Numbered from the stretch's first letter, positions 1-8,777 are shown. The stretch: 64,000 nucleotides of DNA from Mycobacterium yunnanensis (GCF_025823185.1 NZ_JACKVK010000011.1:615-64614), one strand, 5' to 3'. The notes: a model not told the origin generated them from the letters alone. Made by a program: numbers and translations.

Positions 1-1321
1 GGTTGGCCGGGAGTGGTTGGCGTGGTGCTGTTTTGGGGGTGGTCCTTGAGCCATTGGGCTAGGAATTGGGTGATGACTTCCTTGGGTTGTCCGAGCATGT
101 CCCAGAGTCCGTAGTTGGCCTCGGGGTCGGGACTTCCGGTGGCGGTGTCTCGTCCGGTGTAGAGGAAGATGGGTCCGGCGTTTTGGCCGAAGGCCGCACC
201 CCAGGTGGTGATCAGGTCGGCGATGAGCTTTTCCTGTTGGTCCTGGGTGATGGTGTGCACGACGCCGTTGGCGTCGGTGTAGGAGTAGGTGGGCACGCCG
301 AATTCAGAGAGCCAGACCTTCTTGGTGGGAAACAGTGCCACCAGGTCCTTGAGTTGGTTGAACGCGGTGTCAGAGGCCCAGCCGATGGGGGCTTGGTTGC
401 CTTGGGAGAACGGCAGGTTCTCGTCGTAGGGGTGGTAGGACAGTGCGTCGAAGTACTGTCCGATGGTGGGGTCGGCGGCGATCATGGCCTTGACGAAGTC
501 CACGGGGTCCATGCTGAGGTTGCCCCAGGTTTGGGTGTGTCCGACGGCGCCGGCGACGATGGTGGCCGTCGGGTCGAGGGGTTTGATGGCCTGGTAGGCG
601 GCTTTCAACAACGCGGCATAGGCGGCGGGGTTGATGGGGTTGGAGAACTGGGCGCCGTTGGGTTCGTTCCAGATCTCATAAGCCGAGACCGTGTCGCCGT
701 ACTTGGTGACGAATTTGGTCATGAAGGCGGCGAAGGCGGCTGGGTCGGGGGTGCCGCTGCCGGGGATTCCGGCGGTCACGGCGTAGGGCGGGGTGCTGTT
801 GACTTCGGCCAGTACGCCCATGTCGTGTTCCTTGGCCGACTGCATGACCAGATCCAGGGTCGACCAGGTGAAGCTGCCGGGTTCAGACGGTCCGAAGAAG
901 TCGACGAGGCCCCAGGGCACGAACACCCGGATGTTCTGAATGCCCAAGGCCTGCATATCGCTGAGCTGCTGGTCGATTTGCGCCTTCGTCTGCCCGTACA
1001 ACGGCGAGGCAGCCACACCCACCGTATCCGGGGGCCCCAGGGCACGAACACCCGGATGTTCTGAATGCCCAAGGCCTGCATATCGCTGAGCTGCTGGTCG
1101 ATTTGCGCCTTCGTCTGCCCGTACAACGGCGAGGCAGCCACACCCACCGTATCCGGCGACACCGTAATCTCAGCCACCTGCTGAAAGGCCATCGAGGTGG
1201 TCCGAGGTGTCGAAACGTCGATCGCACTACTCGCGTATGCGGCCGCCATTGCCACCGGGATGACCGCAATCACGCTCTTCGTGGTGAAGGTCTTCAGCAG
1301 GCCCGCGGGGGTCTTGTTCAT
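1..1321 (-). pseudogene. Secreted clan GH-A-like glycoside hydrolase, frame broken by a tandem duplication; 3' end outside window
   Basis: The gene starts at ATG 1321 (MNKTPAGLLK), with a TAGGAAA ribosome site about 8 bases upstream. A Sec-type signal peptide follows: basic start, then SVIAVIPVAMAAAYASSA. The frame stays correct to the NIRVFVPWG strand, where a 125-bp duplication shifts it. Removing one copy restores one open frame from 1321 to base 1. The restored protein shows the (beta/alpha)8 landmarks of clan A glycosidases: YEIWNEPN (acid/base Glu after Asn) and KVWLSEFGVPT (nucleophile Glu). An LSYHPYDEN segment lies between them. The substrate cannot be told from sequence; cellulase/GH5 or GH39-like are the nearest guesses. 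As written, the product would stop early, after a stretch of frameshifted residues, without either catalytic Glu. It could be a true pseudogene, a reversible switch or an assembly error. Confidence 0.75.
908..1156. repeat. Tandem direct duplication, 124 identical bases with a 125-base period
   Basis: Bases 908-1031 are identical to 1033-1156, with one extra G at 1032 between them. The inserted length, 125, is not a multiple of three, so it shifts the glycoside hydrolase frame. The two copies show no divergence, so the event is recent, reversible or artefactual. No terminal inverted repeats are seen, so it is not a transposon. Confidence 0.92.
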
Positions 1322-1795
1322 TGATTGTTTCCTACTTTCAGCGGGGTGAATCGTCGTCGCCGTCAAACCGGTTCGCCTCATTTACTCATGAGGTAGCAAA
1401 TATGTCTCGGTTACGGGATTACCGCATGACGATGTTTGCGCAGGAACGATCTTGACCGGTGCTGAACTGCAGTTTCGATACCTTATGCCTGTTTATTGGC
1501 AAACTATTGGCGCATGAATCCAAGGTAACCAGCAATACTTGACGATGTACAAGAAACGTATCGTCAGGCCTGTTCAGCAGGTGAAAACGATGGTTTTCAC
1601 ATGGAGCTGGCGCGACGTATCCGTAGCGGCCTCACCCCTCTTTGCAGCTACAGGAAGTGCGCGTCGGCACCCGGCAACTTTCATGACTGTGCCAGTCAGT
1701 TTTTGTTGACGCGTACGTAAAGCGCGGTAGCAAGCGCTTGGTTCAACGACGCGGCCCTTTGGTATTGGCAATTGGACGGCGTGATGAATGCGCGG
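1322..1795. other. Intergenic region with promoter and hairpin-forming sequences
   Basis: About 470 bases without a convincing gene. It is visibly less GC-rich than its surroundings. It lies upstream of the glycoside hydrolase (minus) and downstream of the DUF2339 gene (minus), so it must hold the hydrolase promoter. It contains the 1581-1600 palindrome and a 6-base-stem hairpin at 1684-1698 (arms TGACTG and CAGTCA, loop TGC) followed by GTTTTT. A 65-codon minus-strand open frame at 1574-1771 has no recognisable family features and is not called. Confidence 0.6.
1581..1600. promoter_or_regulatory. Perfect 8-4-8 inverted repeat, possible operator
   Basis: GTGAAAAC and GTTTTCAC are perfect complements separated by GATG. 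The size and symmetry suit a dimeric transcription factor. The site lies 260 bases upstream of the glycoside hydrolase start, so control of that gene is possible but unproven. No regulator gene is adjacent. Confidence 0.4.
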
Positions 1796-3514
1796 CTAGG
1801 CCTGGTGCCGTCTACCGTCCTGCTCGGCGAGAAGCCGGGCGTAGCCCGTTCCCATGCCCAGGAGCAACAAGCCCACGGCGATGAAGACCACTACCCGGAA
1901 CATTCCGTCGAGCGTGCCGAGGTCGAACAAGAACAGCTTGGACACCGCAGCGGCTACCAGCGCCATGCCCCCGCCAACGGGCAAGGAACGCTCGTCGCGG
2001 GGTACGGACACCGCGTGCTGCAGAACGCCGGCCGCCAGCGTGGCCCAGATGAGGGTCGCGGCCACGTGCCCGCCGAAGAAGCCCGTCTCCCGGCCCCCGA
2101 TCAGGACACCAACGGTCACCGTCACGGTGGTGACGGCGTAGAGGGCAACCAGTGCCGCACAGGCCCATGCCCAGTCCGTCCGCCACGACCACACGACGGC
2201 GCCCGCCCAGGCCACCAGAAGCAGGCTGGCGACCAGCGTCGAGACTGTGATGGACGCACTCAGCTCCGTGGCCCGGGCCACATGGGATGGCGGCGCGTAC
2301 GCGAGTTCGTACAGTCCGCCGGCGACGCCGAACGCGACCCCGCACCAGCGAGCCACGGCATCACGCCGGCCGACGAGTCCCAGGACGACCGCCATCGCGA
2401 GCAGGATCGGCCCGGCCACCGGCCCGTCGAAGGCCACCGTCACCGCGACCAGCGCAGACCCGGCGGCCAAGGCGGACCACGCCACCCGGACGCCCGGGGT
2501 GACGGTATGACGGCGGCGGCTCGCGACCAGGATTGCGGTCAAGACCGCGCTCTGCGTGGCGGCCAACAGGGCCGCCACGACTACGTCCCCGGCCAATGAT
2601 GCGGCCAGCACGGGGGTGGTACCCACGGCGCTCACCGTGGCCACGAGGGTCTGACGCCGGGTGTGCGGAAGCAGAATGACGGCACTGCCGATCGCGAGCG
2701 CCCCGGCCAGCGCACTGGCCACCGTCAGCATGGGCGACGTTCCGGAGTCGAAGCCCGTCACCACGAGTGCGAGCAGTAGCGGCAGCGTGGTCACCGCCGT
2801 CCGTGCGACGTGCAGACCCACCCAGTCCCGACCCAACTGCACCGGCACCGACGCGGCCCCCAGCGCCAGCATGAACCCAACGAGCACGACCGTGACGCCG
2901 CCGGCCACCACGGGCCCCAGGACGATCAGTGGGACGAGCACCAGGAGCCCGAGCTGTTCGGCATTCCACCGGCGAGCCAGCAGCAGACCCGCAACGGCGG
3001 TTACCCCCGCGACGGCGAGCCCCATGGGCGCCGACACCCAGTGGTACACGGTGGTCACCGCGATGACGTCGACGTAGGCCGCGGCAATACCCGTGGCGGC
3101 CAGCGCAATTGCACCCACACGTCCGCCGGGTCGGTCGACGAGCCGCGATGCCACCACGACCAGGCCCACGGCCAAGGCGGCACCGGCGGCCACCCTGACG
3201 CCGGGGCTCAGCATGCCCGCCTGCGCGGCGAGGACGAGTAGGAGTGCCACGCCGACCAACGTGACTGCGACTCCGGCGACCGCCAGCGCCTTGCCGATCC
3301 AGCCGTCCGGTCGCGGCGCCGGCTGCCGAGGCGTCGGCTGCCACTGCGGCTGCGGCACCGGCTGCGGCACCGGCCGAGGAGACGGCGCCGCGGCTCGTTC
3401 GGCGACGATGCGCTCGAGCTGGCGGAGGTCGGCTGACGCCCGCGCCAAGTACGCACCGATCGCGGCGATGTCGGACGACATCCTGGCGACGACGGCGTGC
3501 TCCGGTTCGGTCAT
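1796..3514 (-). CDS. DUF2339-type multi-pass membrane protein
   Basis: The protein has 572 residues. ATG 3514 (MTEPEHAVVARMSSDIAAIGAYL) is chosen because the preceding open codons look like non-coding shadow. The first 60 or so residues form a helix (SADLRQLERIVAERA), then comes a Pro/Gln linker (PRPVPQPVPQPQWQP), then a long run of closely packed hydrophobic helices to the C-terminus, probably more than a dozen. That layout matches predicted membrane proteins of the DUF2339 family, whose role is unknown. It lies 43 bases downstream of the response regulator on the same strand and may be co-transcribed with it. Confidence 0.7.
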   Translation of the reverse strand: MTEPEHAVVARMSSDIAAIGAYLARASADLRQLERIVAERAAAPSPRPVPQPVPQPQWQPTPRQPAPRPDGWIGKALAVAGVAVTLVGVALLLVLAAQAGMLSPGVRVAAGAALAVGLVVVASRLVDRPGGRVGAIALAATGIAAAYVDVIAVTTVYHWVSAPMGLAVAGVTAVAGLLLARRWNAEQLGLLVLVPLIVLGPVVAGGVTVVLVGFMLALGAASVPVQLGRDWVGLHVARTAVTTLPLLLALVVTGFDSGTSPMLTVASALAGALAIGSAVILLPHTRRQTLVATVSAVGTTPVLAASLAGDVVVAALLAATQSAVLTAILVASRRRHTVTPGVRVAWSALAAGSALVAVTVAFDGPVAGPILLAMAVVLGLVGRRDAVARWCGVAFGVAGGLYELAYAPPSHVARATELSASITVSTLVASLLLVAWAGAVVWSWRTDWAWACAALVALYAVTTVTVTVGVLIGGRETGFFGGHVAATLIWATLAAGVLQHAVSVPRDERSLPVGGGMALVAAAVSKLFLFDLGTLDGMFRVVVFIAVGLLLLGMGTGYARLLAEQDGRRHQA

Positions 3515-3557
3515 GGTGCCATCGTGGCAGCGACGGCCGACGACCGGATGAGTAGTA

Positions 3558-4187
3558 CTACTCGTCGAGCCCGTGTTCGATCGCATACCGCGCAAGCTCG
3601 ACGCGATTGGCTACCTGCAATTTTCGGAACGTGGCCTGCACGTGGTTCTCGACCGTACGGTGGCTCAGCGAGAGTCGCTCGGCAATCTGCTTGGCGGTCA
3701 ACCCCTTCGCCACGTGTCGCAAGATCTCAGTCTCCCGCTCGGTCAGGCTCGGTGTGGACTCGTCGGCCCGCGGCGAGCGGGCGATGCGTCGATACTCGCC
3801 GAGCACCAGACCCGCGAGGCCGGGGGTGAACACCGCTCGTCCTTGGGCGGTGGCCCGAACCGCTTCGGCGAGTTCGTGCTTGGACGCGCTCTTCACGAGG
3901 TAGCCCGTCGCCCCGGCCTTCACCGCCTCCAAGACGTCGTCGCGTTCGTCGGATGCCGACAGCACCAACACGCGCGACGACGGCGACACGGTCAGCACCT
4001 GGGCGGTGGCGGCGGCGCCGCTGCCGTCGGACAGTCGCATGTCCATCACCACCACGTCGGGTGTGACGACGGCGGCCCGCCGAGCGGCCGAAACCACCCC
4101 GTCCGCCGTGGCGACGACGGTGAGGCCCTCCTCGGCGAGATCTCGGGCGACGGCGTCGCGCCAGATTGGATGGTCGTCGACCACCAT
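3558..4187 (-). CDS. NarL/LuxR-family response regulator
   Basis: The protein has 209 residues. The receiver domain has the acidic pair D4-D5, phosphoacceptor D49 (VVVMDMRLSDGSG), a conserved Ser in VLSASD and Lys99 (YLVKSAS). The C-terminal LuxR-type helix-turn-helix spans about 146-205 (SLTERETEILRHVAKGLTAKQIAE, then HRTVENH). The start at ATG 4187 overlaps the kinase stop as TGATG, which indicates translational coupling; a GTG three bases earlier is the alternative. It is the transcription factor partner of the adjacent sensor kinase. Its targets are unknown. Confidence 0.88.
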   Translation of the reverse strand: MVVDDHPIWRDAVARDLAEEGLTVVATADGVVSAARRAAVVTPDVVVMDMRLSDGSGAAATAQVLTVSPSSRVLVLSASDERDDVLEAVKAGATGYLVKSASKHELAEAVRATAQGRAVFTPGLAGLVLGEYRRIARSPRADESTPSLTERETEILRHVAKGLTAKQIAERLSLSHRTVENHVQATFRKLQVANRVELARYAIEHGLDE

Positions 4188-5323
4188 CACCGTGAACGCG
4201 GAATGGTCAGTTCCCACTCGGCGCCTCCTCCCGGGCTCGTCGTCAGCCGTGCCGTGCCGCCCAGCCAATTCAGCCGTCCGACAATCGACTTGGATACTCC
4301 GAGCCGGCCCTCGCCGACCGCCTCCTCGAGCCGGCCGGCCGGAATCCCCGGTCCGTCGTCGCGGATGCTCACCACGACCGAGTCTTCCAGGTCCTCCACC
4401 AAGACGAAGGCGTGGGCGGCGGCGCCGGCGTGAGCGGCGACGTTGTCCAACGCATTCGTCACCGCGGCGTCGACCTCGTGTGCCACCTCGTCGGGGAGCA
4501 ACACCGGCTCCGGCGGAACACTGATCGACACCCGGTCGGCGGCATGTCGGCGCATCAAGGTGACCAGATCGGTGCTCAGGCCCGCGGGCACCGGTGCGCC
4601 CGAAGCGCTCACCCAGCGTCGCAGCGCGCGCTCCTGCTCCCCCGCCAAGTCGGCCAGTTCGGTTGTCGGACCGCCAATCTCGCGACCGCGCCGAGCCACC
4701 AGCGCCAGCACCTGGATGGCGCCGTCGTGCACTTCCCTCGACAACCGCTCGCGCTCCTCGAGCGTCGCCGCCAGTCGTGCCGCGCGCTGCAGGTCGGCAT
4801 GTGCCCGCCGCGCGGTCTGTGCGGCCAGCCCGATCGCGAGGCCGACGGCGAGTTCGATCACGACGGTCGCGTTGCGACCCACGTCGACGCTCACGTAGCC
4901 CTTGAGGACGGCGTTGGAGGCCGTCACGAGCAGCCCGGCAGCCATGCCGGCGACTGGTCCGAGCAGAATTGCCGCGGAAATCGTTGCGTTGGTGGCCCAC
5001 AACGTCGTCGGCCAGGACTGGTTGTCCAAGGCCCACTGGTCGGATGCCACGACCTCCGTCGAGAGCATCAACGCGAGGACCACCACGACCTCGGCGCCGA
5101 CCCAGGCCACCCGTCGGCCGTACCCGTGGAGGTAGGCCGCCGCGCACGCGACACTCCACGCGACGAGGACCCCGAACAACGCCCAGCCCACGGCGGGGTG
5201 GATGAGGTCGTCGTTGACGGCGATCTGGAAGCCGAGCGCGTAGACACAACTCAGCAGCCGGAAGACCTGCGCCGCCCGCCACAACGGGGTGGCCGGATCA
5301 CTTCCAGAAGCCTGACTGCCCAA
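4187..5323 (-). CDS. MacS-like (DUF5931-type) sensor histidine kinase
   Basis: The protein has 378 residues. Several N-terminal membrane helices (about 18-165) form the sensor part. A HisKA_3 dimerisation segment follows with phospho-acceptor His199 (RERLSREVHDGAIQVL), then a HATPase domain with N-box (DAAVTNALDNVAAHA) and G-box (IRDDGPGIPAG). The apparent start is TTG 5323, which directly abuts the TAG stop of the upstream ABC ATPase; a second TTG at 5284 is possible and no ATG or GTG fits the N-terminus. The architecture resembles actinobacterial MacS-type kinases paired with NarL-type regulators. The signal is unknown. Confidence 0.82.
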   Translation of the reverse strand: MGSQASGSDPATPLWRAAQVFRLLSCVYALGFQIAVNDDLIHPAVGWALFGVLVAWSVACAAAYLHGYGRRVAWVGAEVVVVLALMLSTEVVASDQWALDNQSWPTTLWATNATISAAILLGPVAGMAAGLLVTASNAVLKGYVSVDVGRNATVVIELAVGLAIGLAAQTARRAHADLQRAARLAATLEERERLSREVHDGAIQVLALVARRGREIGGPTTELADLAGEQERALRRWVSASGAPVPAGLSTDLVTLMRRHAADRVSISVPPEPVLLPDEVAHEVDAAVTNALDNVAAHAGAAAHAFVLVEDLEDSVVVSIRDDGPGIPAGRLEEAVGEGRLGVSKSIVGRLNWLGGTARLTTSPGGGAEWELTIPRSR

Positions 5324-6103
5324 CTACATCACCTTGGACAGGAATGCCTTCGTGCGTTCGTGCTGCGGGTTGCTCAAGACCTCGCGTGGCTTGCCGCTCT
5401 CGACGATCACCCCGGCGTCCATGAACACCAACTGGTCGGCGACCTCGCGGGCGAATCCCATCTCGTGGGTCACCACCACCATCGTCATGCCCTCGCTGGC
5501 AAGCTTCTTCATGACGCCGAGCACCTCGCCCACCAACTCGGGATCCAACGCCGAGGTGGGCTCGTCGAACAGCATCAGCTTGGGATCCATCGCCAACGCC
5601 CGGGCAATGGCCACCCGCTGTTGCTGACCGCCGGACAGTTGGGCCGGATACGCAGATGCCTTGTCCGACAACCCAACCTGGCTGAGTAGGTCCTTGGCCC
5701 GCTCGACGGCGGCGGCCTTCTTGACGCCCTTGACCTGCATGGGCGCCTCGATGATGTTCGCCAGCGCGGTGCGATGCGGGAAGAGGTTGAAGTGCTGAAA
5801 CACCATCCCGATGTCGCGGCGCTGCCGGGCCGCATCCTTGGGTGGCATCTCGTGCAGCTTGTCGCCGCGCTCGCGGTAGCCGATCAACTCGCCGTCGACG
5901 TAGAGTCGACCGCCGTTGACCTGCTCGAGGTGGTTGATGCAGCGCAAGAACGTCGACTTGCCCGAGCCGGACGGGCCGACCAGGACAAGGACCTGACCCC
6001 GGCCGATTTCCAGAGTCACCCCCTTGAGCACCTTGAGCGCGCCGAAGTTCTTGCAGACGTTCTCGGCCTTGACCATGGGGGTGGCCGCGGATGCTGCGGT
6101 CAT
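5324..6103 (-). CDS. Polar amino acid ABC transporter, ATP-binding subunit (GlnQ/HisP type)
   Basis: The protein has 259 residues, normal for the family. Walker A is GPSGSGKST (about 43-51), the Q-loop is MVFQHFNLFPH, the signature is LSGGQQQRVAIARAL, Walker B is LMLFDEPTSALD, and the switch His lies in VVVTHEMGFA. It powers uptake of an amino acid through the permease encoded just upstream. ATG 6103 overlaps the permease stop as ATGA. The C-terminal region is the short GlnQ type without a regulatory extension. Confidence 0.93.
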   Translation of the reverse strand: MTAASAATPMVKAENVCKNFGALKVLKGVTLEIGRGQVLVLVGPSGSGKSTFLRCINHLEQVNGGRLYVDGELIGYRERGDKLHEMPPKDAARQRRDIGMVFQHFNLFPHRTALANIIEAPMQVKGVKKAAAVERAKDLLSQVGLSDKASAYPAQLSGGQQQRVAIARALAMDPKLMLFDEPTSALDPELVGEVLGVMKKLASEGMTMVVVTHEMGFAREVADQLVFMDAGVIVESGKPREVLSNPQHERTKAFLSKVM

Positions 6104-7029
6104 GTGTGGCCGACCTCTCCGAGGGTCTGCGCCTCGGCCAGTGCGCCGAGTTGCTTGGCGGTGAGCTTGCGTGAGGCACCTCGGGAGAAGTAGCGCTCGA
6201 GGTAGTACTGCCCCACCATCAGGATGCTGGTGATCAGCAGGTACCACGCCGCAGCGACGAGCAGCAGCGGTATCGGCTGGAAGAGCACCGCCGAGATGTC
6301 GCGCTGACGCCCGAACAGGTCGAAGGTGTACGGCACCGCGGCCACCAGCGACGTGGTCTTGAGCTGACCGATGAACTCGTTTCCGGTCGGCGGGATGATC
6401 ACCCGCATCGCCTGCGGCAACACCGTCCGCCGCATCGTCAGCAGCCAGGACATGCCCAGCGCCGTGGAGGCCTCGGTCTGGCCCTCCGGCACGGAGCTGA
6501 TTCCGGCCCTGATGATCTCCGCGAGGTAGGCGGCCTCGTTGAGTCCGAGGCCGACCACCGCCAACACGAAGTAGAGCGAGAGATCCTGGATGTTGACCGC
6601 GAAGAACGTCGGACCGAACGGGATGCCCAGCTGAATGTTCTTGTAGATGGTCGGGAACAGGCCCCAGAACACCAGCTGCACGTAGACCGGCGTGCCTCGG
6701 AAGATCCACAGGTACACCCACGACACCGAGCGGAACACCGGATTCGGGGACAACCTCATGACGGCAAGCAGCACCGCCAGGACGATCGCCAGAATCATCG
6801 ACAGGACGGTCAGCTCGAGGGTGACCACCATGCCGGAGACGATGCGCTCATCGAGGATGTACTTGCCGAAGGTGCTCCAGCCGTAGGCGTCATTGGTCGC
6901 CGCGCCGTAGAGGAACAGCGCGACGAGCACGACGATGACGATCGCCGCCACCCACCGCCACGGATGCCGCAACGGGACGGCATCGATGACGGCTGGACTG
7001 TTGGGTGACGTGCGAACGTCGACGCTCAT
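6100..7029 (-). CDS. Polar amino acid ABC transporter permease (His/Glu/Gln/Arg/opine family)
   Basis: The protein has 309 residues. It has an N-terminal membrane helix (about 26-45), a periplasmic stretch and a core BPD-type permease domain. The cytoplasmic EAA loop is seen in EASTALGMSWLLTMRRTVLPQAMRVIIPP. One permease gene implies a homodimeric channel. It is encoded between the binding protein and the ATPase and overlaps the latter by four bases. The C-terminus carries a short charged tail. The substrate cannot be assigned beyond a polar amino acid. Confidence 0.92.
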   Translation of the reverse strand: MSVDVRTSPNSPAVIDAVPLRHPWRWVAAIVIVVLVALFLYGAATNDAYGWSTFGKYILDERIVSGMVVTLELTVLSMILAIVLAVLLAVMRLSPNPVFRSVSWVYLWIFRGTPVYVQLVFWGLFPTIYKNIQLGIPFGPTFFAVNIQDLSLYFVLAVVGLGLNEAAYLAEIIRAGISSVPEGQTEASTALGMSWLLTMRRTVLPQAMRVIIPPTGNEFIGQLKTTSLVAAVPYTFDLFGRQRDISAVLFQPIPLLLVAAAWYLLITSILMVGQYYLERYFSRGASRKLTAKQLGALAEAQTLGEVGHT

Positions 7030-7045
7030 CGGTGAAATCCGACTG

Positions 7046-7969
7046 TCAGCTGGTCGCGCCGTTGATGACGGGCTTGTCGATCATGCCGGCCTCGACACCC
7101 CAGTTCGACGCGATCGTCTTGTAGTCACCGGACTCGATCAAGTGCTCGAGGGCCTTCTGCAGCGAGGCCGCCAACGGCGAACCCTTGGCGACGGGCCAGC
7201 CGTAGGGCGCCGCGTCGAAGGTCTCGCCCGCCTGCTCGAGCTTGCCTGCGCTCTGCTTGATCGCATACAGCGTCACCGGGGAGTCCGCCGACATCGCGTC
7301 GGCCTGACCGAGGACGACGGCGTTGGTGGCTTGATCCTGGCCGTCGAACTTCACGATGTCGATCGCCGGCTTGCCCGCGTCGGTGCACGCCTTGCTCTTG
7401 GCAGGCAACTCGTCGACTTCCTGCGTGGTCGTGGCCTGCACCGCGACCTTCTTGCCGCAGGCGTTGTTCGGGTCGACGTCAGAACCCTTGGGCTTGGCCC
7501 ACAACGAGCCTGCCGAGAAGTAGGTGACGAAGTCGACCGTCTGCTCGCGCTCCTTGGTGTCGGTGAACGACGACATGCCGACGTTGAAGGTTCCGCCCTG
7601 GATGGACGGGATGATCTTGGAGAAGTCGGCCTCGCGGTATTCGGCGGTCAGGCCGAGGGTGGAGGCGATGGCATTCATCAGGTCGACGTCGAAGCCGACG
7701 ATCTTGCCGCTGGAATCCTTGAACTCGTTTGGCGTGTAGGGAACGTTGACGCCGACGATCAGCTTGCCGGAGGACTTGATGTCCTCGGGAACGGTGTTGG
7801 CGATGTCGTCGACCTTGGCCGCCTTCGCGGCAGTGGTCTCCTTGGCCGGCTCTGCGCTGTCCTCGTTCTTGGTACAGCCCGACAGCGCGAGCGATGCGGA
7901 CACGGCGACGATCGCAGCGCCGCGCCACCATCGTGAGCTCGCTCGACGGTCCTGAATTCCAGATACCAC
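7046..7969 (-). CDS. Amino acid ABC transporter substrate-binding lipoprotein (family 3)
   Basis: The protein has 307 residues from GTG 7969, which follows an AGAGAAGAG ribosome site. The signal peptide ends in a lipobox, LALSGC, with lipidated Cys32. The mature part has a family 3 fold: KLIVGVNVPYTPNEF, FDVDLMNAIASTLGL, FNVGMSSFTDTKERE, then QATTTQEVDELPAKSKAC and a C-terminal lobe ending near SNWGVEAG. It is the first gene of the transporter set. A 7-base-stem hairpin (7994-8018) lies in its leader. Ligand candidates are glutamate, glutamine or related polar amino acids. Confidence 0.9.
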   Translation of the reverse strand: MVSGIQDRRASSRWWRGAAIVAVSASLALSGCTKNEDSAEPAKETTAAKAAKVDDIANTVPEDIKSSGKLIVGVNVPYTPNEFKDSSGKIVGFDVDLMNAIASTLGLTAEYREADFSKIIPSIQGGTFNVGMSSFTDTKEREQTVDFVTYFSAGSLWAKPKGSDVDPNNACGKKVAVQATTTQEVDELPAKSKACTDAGKPAIDIVKFDGQDQATNAVVLGQADAMSADSPVTLYAIKQSAGKLEQAGETFDAAPYGWPVAKGSPLAASLQKALEHLIESGDYKTIASNWGVEAGMIDKPVINGATS

Positions 7970-8135
7970 GTTGTCTCTTCTCTCTGCATCGGGGTCGCCC
8001 TCATTCCCCGGGGGCGACGACCTCAGGAACCTTAGCGGGATGTATGCGAAGTAGTAGGTGAAACCTAGCGTCGGTCGTCGATTTGCGCTGTCCGAAACGG
8101 CAACGCAACGATGACGCCGTGCGACACTGCCCATC

Positions 8136-8711
8136 ATGATCAATCCGCCTGCCCCAAGCCTGTTGCCCCATTTGTGGAAATCGGCTGCCGTGTCCGGCGT
8201 GCTCGCCGTCGTACTCGGCGCCGCGATCGTCGCGTGGCCCGGAATCTCGATCACCGTCGCGGCCATCTTCTTCGGTGTCGGCTTGCTGCTGACCGGAATT
8301 CAACAAGTCGTGTTCGCCTTCAGCCTCCACGTATCCGCCGGCGGGAGGGTGCTGCTGTTCGTCAGCGGTGCGGCCTCGCTCATCCTCGCGATCATGGCCT
8401 TTCGGCATCTCTACGACGCCGTGTTGTTGCTAGCCATCTGGATCGGCATCGGCTTCATCTTCCGCGGTGTCGCCACGGCGGTGTCTGCGATCAGCGATCC
8501 CACCCTTCCAGGGCGGGGCTGGAACGTCTTCGTCGGTCTCATCAGCCTGGTTGCCGGAGTCGTCGTCCTGGCTTCGCCGTTCGACTCGATCGCCACTCTC
8601 GCGCTCGTCGTCGGGGTCTGGCTGATCGTCATCGGCGTCGTGGAGATCGTCACCGCGGTCGCCATCCGGCGTGGGACCAACCGGGCCCCAGAGGGTCAGC
8701 CAGCTCACTAA
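8136..8711 (+). CDS. HdeD-family membrane protein
   Basis: The protein has 191 residues with about six closely spaced membrane helices arranged as two similar halves. The motifs WPGISITVAAIFFGVGLLL and GRGWNVFVGLISLVAGVVVL repeat the HdeD pattern. HdeD is linked to acid resistance in enterobacteria, but its role in mycobacteria is not established. It is divergent from the ABC transporter and upstream of cydA, with only 66 bases between it and cydA. Confidence 0.82.
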   Translation: MINPPAPSLLPHLWKSAAVSGVLAVVLGAAIVAWPGISITVAAIFFGVGLLLTGIQQVVFAFSLHVSAGGRVLLFVSGAASLILAIMAFRHLYDAVLLLAIWIGIGFIFRGVATAVSAISDPTLPGRGWNVFVGLISLVAGVVVLASPFDSIATLALVVGVWLIVIGVVEIVTAVAIRRGTNRAPEGQPAH

Positions 8712-8739
8712 AGACGCTCTGGGCTGGGCGAAGCTCATC

Positions 8740-8756
8740 TACTACACTTTGTCGTA
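8740..8756. promoter_or_regulatory. BlaI-like operator (TACTACA-N3-TGTCGTA) before cydA
   Basis: TACTACA, a 3-base spacer and TGTCGTA form a dyad with one mismatch, 21 bases before the cydA start. BlaI/MecI-family regulators bind TACTACA/TGTAGTA-type dyads. A TACACT hexamer that could serve as a -10 lies inside the site. Assignment to a specific regulator is inference. Confidence 0.45.
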
Positions 8757-8777
8757 GGTACATGCCGCAGCCAGGAG

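Noticed and set aside
908..1156. CRISPR array or mobile element repeat
   Set aside because: Only two abutting copies with a 1-base spacer, coding in origin, without inverted ends or target duplication.
1684..1705. Hairpin plus T-run as a plus-strand terminator
   Set aside because: The stem is only six pairs and no plus-strand gene ends upstream; left as a note in the intergenic entry.
1574..1771. A 65-codon minus-strand open frame
   Set aside because: No ribosome site, no family features, and it lies across palindromes in an AT-richer promoter region.
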